Shown piece after piece: positions 54,800 to 63,127 of a stretch of 64,000 bases of DNA. Source of the stretch: Devosia neptuniae (GTDB lineage Bacteria > Pseudomonadota > Alphaproteobacteria > Rhizobiales > Devosiaceae); contig NZ_CP104965.1 in assembly GCF_025452235.1 (NCBI RefSeq), forward strand, positions 2,786,501 through 2,850,500, read 5' to 3'. The translations under genes were made by a program, and so were the position numbers. The notes beneath the pieces are model-generated. The model did no database searches and was not told the DNA's origin. It saw nothing but the letters and a program-made list of their open reading frames with translations. Position 1 is the first letter of the stretch. The number at the start of each line of letters is the position of its first letter.

Positions 54800-56188
54800 T
54801 TAACGCAGCAGCTGCAGGATGCTCTGGTCAGCCTGGTTGGCCATCGACAGGGTCGAGGTACCCAGCGACTGGCGGGTCTGCAGCGCCATCATGTTGGCAG
54901 CTTCCTGGTTCATGTCGGCCAGCGTCAGGTTGCCAGCACCGGTTTCGAGCGTGTTGATCATGGACTTGGTGAAGTCCTGACGGTTCTGCACGATCGACAG
55001 GTTCGAGCCGAAGGACGAAGCCTGCGAACGAACCGAGTTCAGGGCGCCCTTGACCTGGTCAAGGAAGGCGTCGATGCCGGCGTCGCTGTCCAGGTCCTTG
55101 GCGGTCAGGGTCGTCGACAGCTTCAGGTTGGCGGCGTTGACTGCATCTTCACCCTTGCTCTGGATGTCGATCGAGGAGGTGCCGGTTTCGTTGAAGGTGA
55201 TCTTCAGCTTGTCGCCACGCAGCAGGTTGATACCGTTGAACGAAGCATCGTCCGACAGCTTGTCGAGCTGGTCGCGCAGTTCGTTGAACTGGTTGGCCAG
55301 ATCGGCACGCACGGAGTTACCGGCGATTTCCGAGGCAGTGGTGCCCTGGGTCACGTCGAGCGCCTGGGTCGACAGGTTCTCGATGCGCAGCTTGCCGTTG
55401 TCGTTGGAAGCGCGGATCTTGCCCTTGAGATCGTCGTTCTTGTTGATCTCGGAGACCAGCTCGTCGGTCGACTTGGCGGCGGTCGCGTCGGCGCCGAAGC
55501 CCAGAACGGCTGCGCCACCAGTGGTGGTGCCTTCAGCAACGGTGATCGCAGCGCCAGTGCTGTTGGAGACCTTCAGCTGGCCATTTTCCACCTTGGCGGT
55601 GATGGCGTTGCCGGCAGTGGTGGCAGCGGTGTTGATCTTGTTGGCGATGTCGGTGGCGGTGTCGCCGGTCGCCAGCGTGATGTCGAGGGTAGCAGTCGTG
55701 CCATCGCTGATGGTGAACTGCTTGCCGGTGTCAGCAGCGGCAACCGTGCCCGTAAAGGTTGCGGTCTTTACAGTCTTGGTCAGGGCCACATCAACGGCCG
55801 TGTCGCCGACAGCGCCGCCCTCAAAGCTGATATTGCCGGTCGTGGCAGCGGTATCGAGCGTGTAGGACTGGGTCTGGAACGACTTGTCCTGGCGAGCCTG
55901 GCGCAGGGTGGACTGCATCGATTCCAGGTTCTTGGTGATCGAGGTCAGGCCGTTATTGGCAGCTTCGATGGTCTTGATGCCGTTAGCCATCGAGTCCATC
56001 AGGTTGTTCAGGTCACCGGCGCGGCTGTTGAGCGACGCGGCAGTGAAGAAGTTCGTGGGGTTGTCGAGTGCCGAGTTGACCTTGTTACCGGTCGACAGGC
56101 GGTCCTGGGTCTTGGCCATCAGCGTCGCTGTGTTCTGCAGCGAGGAGAGATTGGACCGGACGGCGGCAGTGAGATTGATATCAGCCAT
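54800..56188 (-). CDS. Flagellin
   Basis: Filament subunit of 462 residues. The conserved D0/D1 ends are present: NLTAAVRSNLSSLQNTATLMAKTQDRLSTGNKVNSALDNP-like N-terminus and the SMANQADQSILQLLR C-terminus. Between about 125 and 320 lies a variable Thr/Ala/Gly-rich domain exposed on the filament, with the loop DTATDIANKINTAA that resembles the flagellin IN motif. AAAGGGA stands before the ATG. It is the only flagellin gene in the window. The 262-base leader region upstream probably holds its promoter and the FlbT target. Confidence 0.96.
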   Translation of the reverse strand: MADINLTAAVRSNLSSLQNTATLMAKTQDRLSTGNKVNSALDNPTNFFTAASLNSRAGDLNNLMDSMANGIKTIEAANNGLTSITKNLESMQSTLRQARQDKSFQTQSYTLDTAATTGNISFEGGAVGDTAVDVALTKTVKTATFTGTVAAADTGKQFTISDGTTATLDITLATGDTATDIANKINTAATTAGNAITAKVENGQLKVSNSTGAAITVAEGTTTGGAAVLGFGADATAAKSTDELVSEINKNDDLKGKIRASNDNGKLRIENLSTQALDVTQGTTASEIAGNSVRADLANQFNELRDQLDKLSDDASFNGINLLRGDKLKITFNETGTSSIDIQSKGEDAVNAANLKLSTTLTAKDLDSDAGIDAFLDQVKGALNSVRSQASSFGSNLSIVQNRQDFTKSMINTLETGAGNLTLADMNQEAANMMALQTRQSLGTSTLSMANQADQSILQLLR

Positions 56189-56394
56189 GGTAAAGTTCCC
56201 TTTCTAGGAGACTCGTATTTTGCTTTGACGCCTCATTCTGAGACAGCGTGGAGCATGCACGGGGCGGCATAAAAAATCGTTAACTTGATGCCGCAGCTTG
56301 CGTTGATCTTGAGGATTACTCAGCTCGGTTAAAAGCAGGTGAAGAGCCTGCTACCCGGGCGGAATCCGGCGGAATCTGGGCCTCCAGACAGAAC

Positions 56395-56417
56395 AAAGCC
56401 CCGTTGTCCGGGGCTTT
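56395..56417. terminator. Bidirectional terminator upstream of the flagellin region
   Basis: AAAGCCCCG/CGGGGCTTT stem with a 5-base loop, ending in TTTTG on the plus strand and TTTG on the minus strand. It follows the minus-strand gene ending at 56451. Confidence 0.82.
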
Positions 56418-56450
56418 TGTGGCAAGGACAAGGCTATGGGGCCCAACGTA

Positions 56451-56783
56451 TCAGGCCATTAAGTCTTTCAGCCGCGCCATGGATTCGGGGGGAATGGTTG
56501 CGGAGCCGATGCGCTGGTACAGCTCGGCCAGCGTCTGTGGCGTCGGGGCAAGGGCGCCGGCAATTACCGCCGCGGCGAACATGGACGAGGAATCGCGCGC
56601 CGGCGCTTCCTGTTCGCTATCGCTGGAGCGCTCTTCGCGGTCCGGGTTCGGCTTGGCATTCTTGGGAGCGGATGGCGTGCTTTGCGGCAAAACGGTGCGT
56701 TCGCCCAGCGCGGCGCGATAGCGGTAATCCGAAATATTGGTATGACTCGGGCCAATCGGCTCGGGTGCGATTGCGGTGACCAT
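56451..56783 (-). CDS. Hypothetical protein in the flagellar cluster (110 residues)
   Basis: I recognise no family. The N-terminal 70 residues are polar and Pro/Ser/Glu-rich (SDSEQEAPARDSS), thus probably disordered. Then comes a short hydrophobic stretch FAAAVIAGALAPTP and a C-terminal amphipathic helix LAELYQRIGSATIPPESMARLKDLM. The next gene is flagellar on either side and the strand is the same, so a flagellar role is possible. A terminator follows the stop. There is no clear Shine-Dalgarno sequence for the ATG at 56783. Confidence 0.6.
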   Translation of the reverse strand: MVTAIAPEPIGPSHTNISDYRYRAALGERTVLPQSTPSAPKNAKPNPDREERSSDSEQEAPARDSSSMFAAAVIAGALAPTPQTLAELYQRIGSATIPPESMARLKDLMA

Positions 56784-56898
56784 GACGCTGTCCTTGCATA
56801 TACGAATGCAGTGGCAGCCTAGGCACGAACAGATTGTGGCGCACTTACCGGTTTAGGGCGGATTAGATTCAAATGCGAAAGTGCGGCACACCTTATGA

Positions 56899-57078
56899 GG
56901 CCCCCTCATCCCAACCGAAATTCGCCTTCGCGAATTCGGTTTCCCTTCGGGCACCTTCTCCCACGAGGGGAGAAGGGGGCTCGCTGGTTCGACTGAAACT
57001 CGGAGCCAACCCTCGCCCTTGTGGGAGAGGGACCGTAATTTCTTCGTCCAGAAGAAATTACAGGGTGAGGGGTGCGAT
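56899..57078. repeat. Composite palindromic repeat, family E
   Basis: Outer inverted ends CCCCTCATCC / GGTGAGGGG, with an inner CTTCTCCC...GGGAGAAGG palindrome and another around GCGAATTCG. It fills most of the 314-base gap between two minus-strand genes; nothing else is seen there. Confidence 0.75.
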
Positions 57079-57097
57079 GCTGCCGCAAGCACCGCCC

Positions 57098-57565
57098 CTA
57101 CATCGAGCGATTAACCGCAATCCCCCGGGCCGAACTCGCCGGATCGCTCGCCACCGCGCCAGCCCGGCCATAAGTCTTGGCCTTGTTCTGCTGCCCGACG
57201 ATCTGCGCCACATCGGTCAGCAGATCCTCGGTCACCGTGCGCGCTGTCGCTAGCACACGCAAATTCTCCGCCATCTGCGTTGCGAGGCTTTCGTGCCCCT
57301 GTTTCAGCCGGTCGACGGCCTTGGGCGCCTCGGCGCGCAGGCGATCGCCCTGGCGCTGCACCGCGCGGGCAAAGCCCACATAGTCCTGCGCCAGCCGCGT
57401 CTTGTCGGGCGTCAGCGTGCTGGCCTGCTTGATGTGGCCGGTGCGCAGCAGCACGGTTTCCTGGTTCATGATATCGACAAGCGCGGCGAGGGCGACTTCG
57501 GCCATCTGGCACAGATCGTCGGCCGGCAGGCTGTCGAGGGCGGCGAGGCGGGCTGCGGCGGTCAT
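57098..57565 (-). CDS. FlgN-like flagellar protein
   Basis: A 155-residue, wholly helical protein that resembles FlgN, the export chaperone for FlgK and FlgL. Long heptad-like helices are seen at 15-60 and 70-125 (TLTPDKTRLAQDYVGFARAV). It is the last gene of flgI-flgJ-flgN, with an ATG 2 bases after the flgJ stop. A short C-terminal tail GIAVNRSM is unstructured. The family call rests on helix pattern, length and context. Confidence 0.78.
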   Translation of the reverse strand: MTAAARLAALDSLPADDLCQMAEVALAALVDIMNQETVLLRTGHIKQASTLTPDKTRLAQDYVGFARAVQRQGDRLRAEAPKAVDRLKQGHESLATQMAENLRVLATARTVTEDLLTDVAQIVGQQNKAKTYGRAGAVASDPASSARGIAVNRSM

Positions 57566-57567
57566 GC

Positions 57568-57888
57568 TCAATAGGCTCCCTTGGGAAGTGTCAGGCTGTT
57601 CTGCGCGTTGGCGGCTTCCTGCAGGGTCAGCAGGTCGCCCATCAGCTGGTCGGCAATGCCGAGCCCGCCATTTTGCGCCATGGAATTGGCGAGTTGTTCC
57701 GATTGCATCGAGCGCCAGGTTTCCTCGCCAAAGCCGCCGCCAAAACCGTTCTCGCTCTTGACGCTTTCGAACATGGTCTTGGTCAAGGTGTTGAGGAACA
57801 CGCCCTCGAATTCCTCGGCCTGCTGGCGCACCTTGGCGATCTGGCTGGCGCTGAGGGTGGAACCGGGCTTGGCGATGGCCTCGACCAT
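57568..57888 (-). CDS. flgJ: Flagellar rod-binding protein (FlgJ N-domain)
   Basis: A 106-residue protein equal to the rod-cap domain of FlgJ, without the muramidase domain of enteric FlgJ; alphaproteobacteria often have this short form. Core: FEGVFLNTLTKTMFESV and SMQSEQLANSMAQNGGLGIADQLM, both typical. It starts at the stop of flgI (TAATG overlap), showing translational coupling. It assists rod assembly in the periplasm. Confidence 0.92.
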   Translation of the reverse strand: MVEAIAKPGSTLSASQIAKVRQQAEEFEGVFLNTLTKTMFESVKSENGFGGGFGEETWRSMQSEQLANSMAQNGGLGIADQLMGDLLTLQEAANAQNSLTLPKGAY

Positions 57889-59009
57889 TACAGCACCTCG
57901 ATTTCGGCTTGCAGCGCGCCGGTGGCCTTGATTGCCTGGAGGATCGCGATCAGGTCGCGCGGCGCAATGCCCAGCGCGTTGAGCCCATCCACCAATTCCT
58001 GCAGCGTCACCGATTCATTGACTACCGCCAGCGCCTTGTCCGAGGCGAAGACATCCAGATTGGTGCTCGGCTCCACTGCCGTCACGCCATCGCTGAACGG
58101 GGCCGGCTGCACCACTGTGGGGTTTTCGGCAATGGTCACCGTCAGGTTGGATTGGGCCACGGCGACGCTGGACACCCGCACATCCTTGCCCATGACAATA
58201 ATGCCGGAATTCTCATCGATGACGATCTTGGCCGGCTGGTCGGTTTCCACCATCAGCTGTTCGATATCGGTGAGCAGGTCGACAATATTGCCGTTGAAGC
58301 CGCGGGGCAGGGTGACCCGCACCGTGGCCGGGTCCTCCGGCGTTGCCGTGGGCACGCCGATGAAATCGTTGATCGAGAGCGCGATGCGCCGCGCCGTGGT
58401 CAGGTCGGGATTGCGCAGCGCCAGCCGTAGCGAGGTTTGCGAGCCGAGATGGAAATCGATCTCCCGCTCGATCACCGCACCCGAGGAAATCCTCCCCGTG
58501 GTCGGCACGCCCGAGATGACGGTGGCGGCATCGCCCTGCGCCTTGAAGCCGTTGATATTCACCGGGCCCTGCGCAATGGCATAGACTTCGCCATCGGCGC
58601 CCAGCAGCGGGGTCACCAGCAGCGTGCCGCCCTGCAGGCTGTCGGAATCGCCCAGGGCCGCCACCGAAACGTCGATGCGCGAGCCCTGCGTACCGAAGGG
58701 GGGCAGATTGGCGGTGACCATGACGGCGGCGACATTGGCGGTGCGCACATTCTCGCCCGCCGTATTGACGCCCAGTCGCTCCAGCATGGATTGCAGCGAT
58801 TGCTTGGTGAAGGGGGAATTGTTGAGCCGGTCGCCCGTGCCGTTGAGACCCACCACCAGGCCATAGCCGACCAGCTGGTTTTCACGGACGCCTTCCATGT
58901 CGACAATGTCCTTGATGCGCGCTGCCGCGGCGAAGGCATCGGCCATCGGAGCCAGCAGCAGGGCGGCGCTGAGGGCAGTTGCAGCGAGCCGTCGCAAGAT
59001 CATGTGCAT
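57888..59009 (-). CDS. flgI: Flagellar P-ring protein
   Basis: Periplasmic P-ring subunit, part of the bushing of the flagellar rod. It is 373 residues with a Sec signal peptide (ILRRLAATALSAALLLAPMADAFA). The mature start ARIKDIVDMEGVRENQLVGYGLVVGLNGTGD and the C-terminal TLQELVDGLNALGIAPRDLIAILQAIKATGAL segment are hallmarks. Three in-frame ATGs lie at 59015, 59009 and 59003; 59009 has the best ribosome binding site spacing. It leads the flgI-flgJ-flgN operon from a sigma-54-type promoter. Confidence 0.95.
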   Translation of the reverse strand: MHMILRRLAATALSAALLLAPMADAFAAAARIKDIVDMEGVRENQLVGYGLVVGLNGTGDRLNNSPFTKQSLQSMLERLGVNTAGENVRTANVAAVMVTANLPPFGTQGSRIDVSVAALGDSDSLQGGTLLVTPLLGADGEVYAIAQGPVNINGFKAQGDAATVISGVPTTGRISSGAVIEREIDFHLGSQTSLRLALRNPDLTTARRIALSINDFIGVPTATPEDPATVRVTLPRGFNGNIVDLLTDIEQLMVETDQPAKIVIDENSGIIVMGKDVRVSSVAVAQSNLTVTIAENPTVVQPAPFSDGVTAVEPSTNLDVFASDKALAVVNESVTLQELVDGLNALGIAPRDLIAILQAIKATGALQAEIEVL

Positions 59010-59065
59010 CGTCATCCCCGTCATTCGGCCGCTCCATCCCCATGGCGCGGCATTTGACGAAGGCA

Positions 59066-59083
59066 TTGCGAAAAGCGTGCCAA
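59066..59083 (-). promoter_or_regulatory. Sigma-54-type promoter of flgI
   Basis: On the minus strand TTGGCACGCTTTTCGCA: GG and GC are separated by exactly 10 bases. TGGCACG is perfect and the -12 element is TCGC instead of TTGC. It lies about 60 bases before the flgI start. Confidence 0.72.
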
Positions 59084-59187
59084 GCCGAGTTTTTTCTGTA
59101 AATCTTTGAAAGAAAAGGATTTTGTGTTGGTTTTGTCGGCGCCAAGACGCGCAACGACCCAGCGCTGAGCAATTCTTGCCGGGTCGA

Positions 59188-59202
59188 TTAAGCTCTTGTT
59201 AA
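59188..59202 (+). promoter_or_regulatory. CtrA box upstream of fliX
   Basis: TTAA-GCTCTTG-TTAA, a perfect match to the CtrA consensus TTAA-N7-TTAA, followed by C, 55 bases before the fliX start. Confidence 0.7.
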
Positions 59203-59256
59203 CGCCTTGCGGCAGATTTTGCCGGGGATAGGCACCGAACTGATTTGAGTCTGGCT

Positions 59257-59673
59257 TTGCGCATCGAAACCAATACTCGCACCAATGGGGTCAGTGGCCG
59301 TAGCGCCGCAGGCCGCGCCGGCTCGGGCATGGCCTTCGTTCCGGCCGGCGAAGACAGTGCCGTGCGCACCGCCGCTGCCGCGCCCATGGCCGCCAGTGCC
59401 GGCATCGACGCGATCCTGGCCTTGCAGACTGTCGAAGACCCATTGGCCGGCAAGAAGAAGCGCGCCGTCAGCCGTGGCGCTTCGCTGCTCGACACGCTCG
59501 ACGCCATCAAGGCAGACCTGTTGATCGGCCGCGTCGGCGCCGACAAGCTTGATCAGCTCGTCATCCTGCTGGGCGAAGTGCGCGAGCGCTCGATGCCTGG
59601 GCTCGATGCCGTGCTCGACGACATCGAACTGCGTGTCCGGGTGGAACTGGCCAAGCTGGGCCGGTTTCTCTAA
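59257..59673 (+). CDS. fliX: Flagellar assembly regulator FliX
   Basis: A 138-residue regulator that, in Caulobacter, links hook-basal-body assembly to the sigma-54 activator FlbD. The C-terminal part RGASLLDTLDAIKADLLIGRVGADKLDQLVILLGEVRE is the conserved FliX domain. The start is uncertain: TTG at 59257 gives MRIETNTRTNG, the usual N-terminus, while TTG at 59245 is also open; no ATG is available. It is divergent from flgI, and the shared gap contains the CtrA box and the sigma-54 site. Confidence 0.88.
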   Translation: MRIETNTRTNGVSGRSAAGRAGSGMAFVPAGEDSAVRTAAAAPMAASAGIDAILALQTVEDPLAGKKKRAVSRGASLLDTLDAIKADLLIGRVGADKLDQLVILLGEVRERSMPGLDAVLDDIELRVRVELAKLGRFL

Positions 59674-59677
59674 GGCG

Positions 59678-60070
59678 TCACCGCCAGGGCAGGTTCAGCT
59701 TGCCATCCAAGCTCCAGGCGCCCGGCCCGGCGAACACCAGATAGAGATAGATAAAGCAGAACAAGATGGCCCCGGTGCCCATATTAACCGCGGGGTAGAA
59801 CCCCATGGGCGCATGCCCGATCCAATAGCCCACCGCCATCATGCCCGACAGGATGAATGCAGCTGGCCGGGTGAAGAGCCCGATGGTCACCAGCGCGCCG
59901 CCCACCAGTTCAAGCACGCCGGCGGTCGTGGTCATCGCGTCCAGCGGCACCGGAAATGGCACAGGAAAGCCAATGAGCTTCTGCAGGCCGAAATGCACGA
60001 AAAGCAGGCCGGTGATAATTCTCAGGATCGCCAGGACATAGGGCGAAAGGCTGTTCAGTCTCGCAATCAT
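59678..60070 (-). CDS. DoxX family membrane protein
   Basis: A 130-residue membrane protein with four hydrophobic helices, of the DoxX/DoxD-like family. It begins SPYVLAILRIITGLLFVHFGLQKLIG, the family signature. Relatives are associated with thiol redox in membranes, but function is not established. GAGGGGAC stands before the ATG. It converges on fliX with 4 bases between stops. Confidence 0.88.
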   Translation of the reverse strand: MIARLNSLSPYVLAILRIITGLLFVHFGLQKLIGFPVPFPVPLDAMTTTAGVLELVGGALVTIGLFTRPAAFILSGMMAVGYWIGHAPMGFYPAVNMGTGAILFCFIYLYLVFAGPGAWSLDGKLNLPWR

Positions 60071-60247
60071 TGATAGTCCCCTCAGACATGATGGAGCGAA
60101 GGGGTATTATACCCGTTCCCCACCACGACGACCAATAGGCGTCGGATTCGACAGCGGGGACGTCCAGATTTTTGCTTGGCCGTGTCGAAGTTGGGCCCGG
60201 CCGTTCGTTGGGACAGTGAAGTCGATGATCACCATCCGGAGCCTGTC

Positions 60248-60889
60248 ATGATCCCCACCATCACCGCATTTGAACGCTCGCCCGACCGTGGCCAGGGACT
60301 GGCGCGCGACATGCGCGTGCGCTGGGCATTTGAAGAAGTGGGCCAGCCCTACAATGTCCGGCTGGTCTCCTTCGCGGAAATGAAACAGCCCGCCCATCGC
60401 GCGCTGCAACCCTTTGGACAAATTCCCACCTACGAAGAAGGCGATCTCGCCCTGTTCGAGACCGGCTCCATCGTGCTCCACATCGCCGAGCGTCATGCCG
60501 GGCTCTTGCCCGACGATCCCAATGGCCGCGCCCGCGCCATCACCTGGATGTTTGCCGCCGCCAGCACGGTAGAGCCGCCGATCCTCGAACTGCAGACCCT
60601 CAAATTCGGCGAAGGCGACAAGCCATGGTTCGAAGCACGTCTGCCCCTGGTTCAGGGTCGCATCCGCGCCTATCTGCGCGACCTCGCCGCCCGCCTGGGC
60701 GATGCCGATTGGCTCGATGGCGCCTTCAGCGCCGGCGATTTGATGATGGTGCATGTGCTGCTGCGCGTGCGGCCATCGGGGATCCTCGACGAATTTGCCA
60801 CGCTTTCGGCCTATTGTGACCGCGCTCGGGCGCGCCCGGCCTATCAGCGCGCCTTCGCCGCTCAATTGGCACTGGCTACTGGCGCCTAG
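60248..60889 (+). CDS. Glutathione S-transferase family protein
   Basis: A 213-residue GST. The thioredoxin-like N-domain contains RVRWAFEEVGQPYNVRLV and the glutathione-binding GQIPTYEEGDLALFETGSIVLHIAE; the all-helical C-domain has WLDGAFSAGDLMMVHVL. The Arg-Met-Arg-Val position where many GSTs have Ser or Tyr makes catalytic type unclear. GGAG lies before the ATG at 60248. The last 4 bases overlap the convergent MFS gene. Confidence 0.9.
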   Translation: MIPTITAFERSPDRGQGLARDMRVRWAFEEVGQPYNVRLVSFAEMKQPAHRALQPFGQIPTYEEGDLALFETGSIVLHIAERHAGLLPDDPNGRARAITWMFAAASTVEPPILELQTLKFGEGDKPWFEARLPLVQGRIRAYLRDLAARLGDADWLDGAFSAGDLMMVHVLLRVRPSGILDEFATLSAYCDRARARPAYQRAFAAQLALATGA

Positions 60890-62073
60890 GTCGCCGCTTC
60901 CGGCTGGTTCAGCCGCAAGCCGAGCACCAGTGGCACGCTGAGCGCATAGACCGCCACCACCGATAGCCAGATCGCGCCGGGCCATTGCGCCTGGACCACG
61001 AAATAGAAGCTGGAAAAGCCCAGCGGCGCGGCGATCGAGGCCAGGCTCACTGCCGAGGCCAGTACGCCCTGGAACTGGCCCTGCTGGCTGGCATCGACCT
61101 GTCGCGTCGCCAGCGATTGCAGCGCCGGCACGCCAATGCCACCCAGCGCAAAGATCGGCATGATGGCAAAGATCATCCAGCTTTGATTGGCCAGTGCCAT
61201 GACGGTCAGCGCAAGGCAGGCGCAACCGATACCGGTCAGGATGGCGGCGCGTTCGCCCAGCAGCTTCACCGCCGGCCCCGGCAGGAAAGCCTGCGCCAGC
61301 GTCTGGCAAATGCCGAAGGCGCCGAGCGACAGCCCGATCCACAGTCCGTTCCAGCCGAACGTGTCATTGCCCCACAGCGCCCAGCTCGTGCCATAGGCCT
61401 CGCCGGTGGCGCTGAACACGAAGAAGATGAAGACCACCGGCAACAGGCTCTTGAGCGAAAACACCCAGCGCAGCGGCCGCAATGGGTTGAGCGACGCCAG
61501 ATCGATCTTCGCCTTGCTGGGGGTGCGCGATTCCGGCAGCACGAAAAAGGCCAGCAGCAGGTTGGCGGTGTTCAGCACTGCCGCCGCGATGAAGGGCAGC
61601 CGCAGCCAATGATCGCCCAAGGCGCCACCCAGCACCGGCCCGATGATGAAGCCAATGCCGAACATGGCATTGAACAGGCCGAAGCGCCGTGCCCGCTTAT
61701 CCTCGGGCGAGATGTCGGTGATATAGGCCATGGCCACCGAAATATTGGCGCTGGTCAGCCCGGCAATGGCCCGCCCGATCAGCAGCAGCCACAGGCTCGG
61801 CGCGAAGGCGAGGAACAGGTAATTGACGGCAGCGCCCGCGATGGAAATCAGCAATACGGGCCGCCGTCCGAGCCGGTCGCTGAGCGAACCGAGTACGGGC
61901 GCGCAGATGAACTGCATGATCGCGTAGAGCGCCGTCATGATGCCGATATAGGGCGCCACGTTTTCGGCATGGGTCACCTCCTGCAGCAGCGAGGGCAGGA
62001 TGGGGAAGATGAGGCCGATGCCAACGGCATCGAGGACAATGGCGGTGAAGATGACGGCGAGGGGTCTGTTCAT
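60886..62073 (-). CDS. Tet-family MFS drug efflux transporter
   Basis: A 395-residue 12-helix antiporter of the TCR/Tet family (DHA1). The motif A loop GSLSDRLGRRPVLL between helices 2 and 3 and the motif C-like GFIIGPVLGGALG in helix 5 are intact. It starts RPLAVIFTAIVLDAVGIGLIFPILP, typical of TetA-like proteins. The resemblance does not prove tetracycline export. No TetR gene is adjacent. GGAG is 9 bases before the ATG at 62073. Confidence 0.9.
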   Translation of the reverse strand: MNRPLAVIFTAIVLDAVGIGLIFPILPSLLQEVTHAENVAPYIGIMTALYAIMQFICAPVLGSLSDRLGRRPVLLISIAGAAVNYLFLAFAPSLWLLLIGRAIAGLTSANISVAMAYITDISPEDKRARRFGLFNAMFGIGFIIGPVLGGALGDHWLRLPFIAAAVLNTANLLLAFFVLPESRTPSKAKIDLASLNPLRPLRWVFSLKSLLPVVFIFFVFSATGEAYGTSWALWGNDTFGWNGLWIGLSLGAFGICQTLAQAFLPGPAVKLLGERAAILTGIGCACLALTVMALANQSWMIFAIMPIFALGGIGVPALQSLATRQVDASQQGQFQGVLASAVSLASIAAPLGFSSFYFVVQAQWPGAIWLSVVAVYALSVPLVLGLRLNQPEAAT

Positions 62074-62430
62074 GTGGACGTGCTCCGGCGCAAACATGCA
62101 GCGCCGCGCGGCGCCCATGGTGCGCGATTGAGCCTGATCGTGTCAGGCGGTGATGTGTTGGAGCCGCTGGCCGAGGCATGCCTTGGGCATGGACGGCCTG
62201 TGCTTGACCACCTGGACGACCATTCGTCCACCTATTTACTCCGCCACTGAGCGGATCAAGGAAAGCGGTCGCTTTTCGCGACATGCGTCAAATACGCCTG
62301 ATCGCGGAGCACGGCAAGCGCTTTTGCGGCGGCGGGAATTCGAGCATCGAGCCGCTTGCCCGCCTACAAAAAAGCCGCTACCAATCAAGTGTGAGGTACG
62401 TACCTCATATTTTGGAGGGGAGAGCCAAAA
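62074..62430. other. Intergenic region between divergent genes
   Basis: A 357-base gap holding the promoters of the Tet-type transporter and the PNPOx-family gene. The only clear motif is the 16-base palindrome at 62392; no RNA gene or credible small ORF is seen. Confidence 0.5.
62392..62407. promoter_or_regulatory. Perfect 16-base palindrome, candidate operator
   Basis: TGAGGTACGTACCTCA lies 23 bases before the ATG of the PNPOx-family gene and overlaps where its promoter should be. The protein that binds it is unknown. Confidence 0.55.
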
Positions 62431-63081
62431 ATGTCGGACTTCAAGGTCGATCCGGACTTCACCATCACCGATGAGCAGACGCTGCGCAGTCTGTTTCCGG
62501 CGCAAACGGCGCTGGCCATTCACAAGTGCCAGAACCTGCTCGATAGCTATGCACAGGACTTTATCCGGCGCTCGCCTTTCGTCTGTATCGGCACCCAGCA
62601 TGCCGATGGCCGGGCCGATGTCAGCCCGCGCGGCGATCCGGTCGGCTTTGTCGAAATTCTCGATCAGCACACCCTGGCTATCCCGGACCGTCCCGGCAAT
62701 AACCGGCTCGATAGCCTGGTCAATATCCTGGCCAATCCCAATGTCGGCCTGCTGTTCATCATCCCGGGCTTTGACGACACGCTGCGCGTCAACGGTCAGG
62801 CCAGCCTCGTCACCGACCCGGCCATTCTGGGCGGGATGAGCGTCAATGGCCGCCAGCCAAAGCTCGCCATCGTGATCAAGGTCAGCGAAGCCTTCATGCA
62901 TTGCGCCAAGGCGTTCCGGCGCTCGCATTTGTGGGACCCTGAACATTTCCAGGATCGCCGTGACATGCCCTCGCTGTCCAAGATCATCCTGGACCAGACC
63001 ACCGGTGCGCCCAGCGACGCCGAGGCGATGCGCCAGATCGATGCCGATCTCGAAGTCGAATACAAGAAGTCGATGTACTAG
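62431..63081 (+). CDS. Pyridoxamine 5'-phosphate oxidase family protein (MSMEG_1061 type)
   Basis: A 216-residue split-barrel flavin-binding protein. FVCIGTQHADGRADVSPRGDPVGFV near residue 50 is the FMN/F420-binding strand region, and IPDRPGNNRLDSLVNILANPNVGLLF follows, both typical of the MSMEG_1061 subgroup. These are not the true PdxH and usually have unknown substrates. A very strong ribosome binding site (GGAGGGGAGAG) and a palindromic operator suggest inducible, high expression. It converges on the PdxI-like gene. Confidence 0.88.
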   Translation: MSDFKVDPDFTITDEQTLRSLFPAQTALAIHKCQNLLDSYAQDFIRRSPFVCIGTQHADGRADVSPRGDPVGFVEILDQHTLAIPDRPGNNRLDSLVNILANPNVGLLFIIPGFDDTLRVNGQASLVTDPAILGGMSVNGRQPKLAIVIKVSEAFMHCAKAFRRSHLWDPEHFQDRRDMPSLSKIILDQTTGAPSDAEAMRQIDADLEVEYKKSMY

Positions 63082-63092
63082 GCGGGGCAGGG

Positions 63093-63121
63093 GCCCGGCC
63101 TGCTGCAAACAGCGGCCGGGC
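63093..63121. terminator. Bidirectional hairpin between convergent genes
   Basis: GCCCGGCC-T-GCTG pairs with CAGC-GGCCGGGC around CAAA, 12 bp with one bulge, centred between the two stop codons. There is no U-tract. Confidence 0.6.
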
Positions 63122-63127
63122 ATCAGC

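Noticed and set aside
56269..56283. CtrA-like ATAA-N7-TTAA upstream of flagellin
   Set aside because: One mismatch in an AT-rich run; flagellin is a late gene not expected under direct CtrA control, so it may be chance.
59129..59142. Second sigma-54-like GG-N10-GC pair facing fliX
   Set aside because: The spacing is right but the -24 element reads TGGTTTT rather than TGGCAC; the perfect CtrA box nearby explains fliX better.
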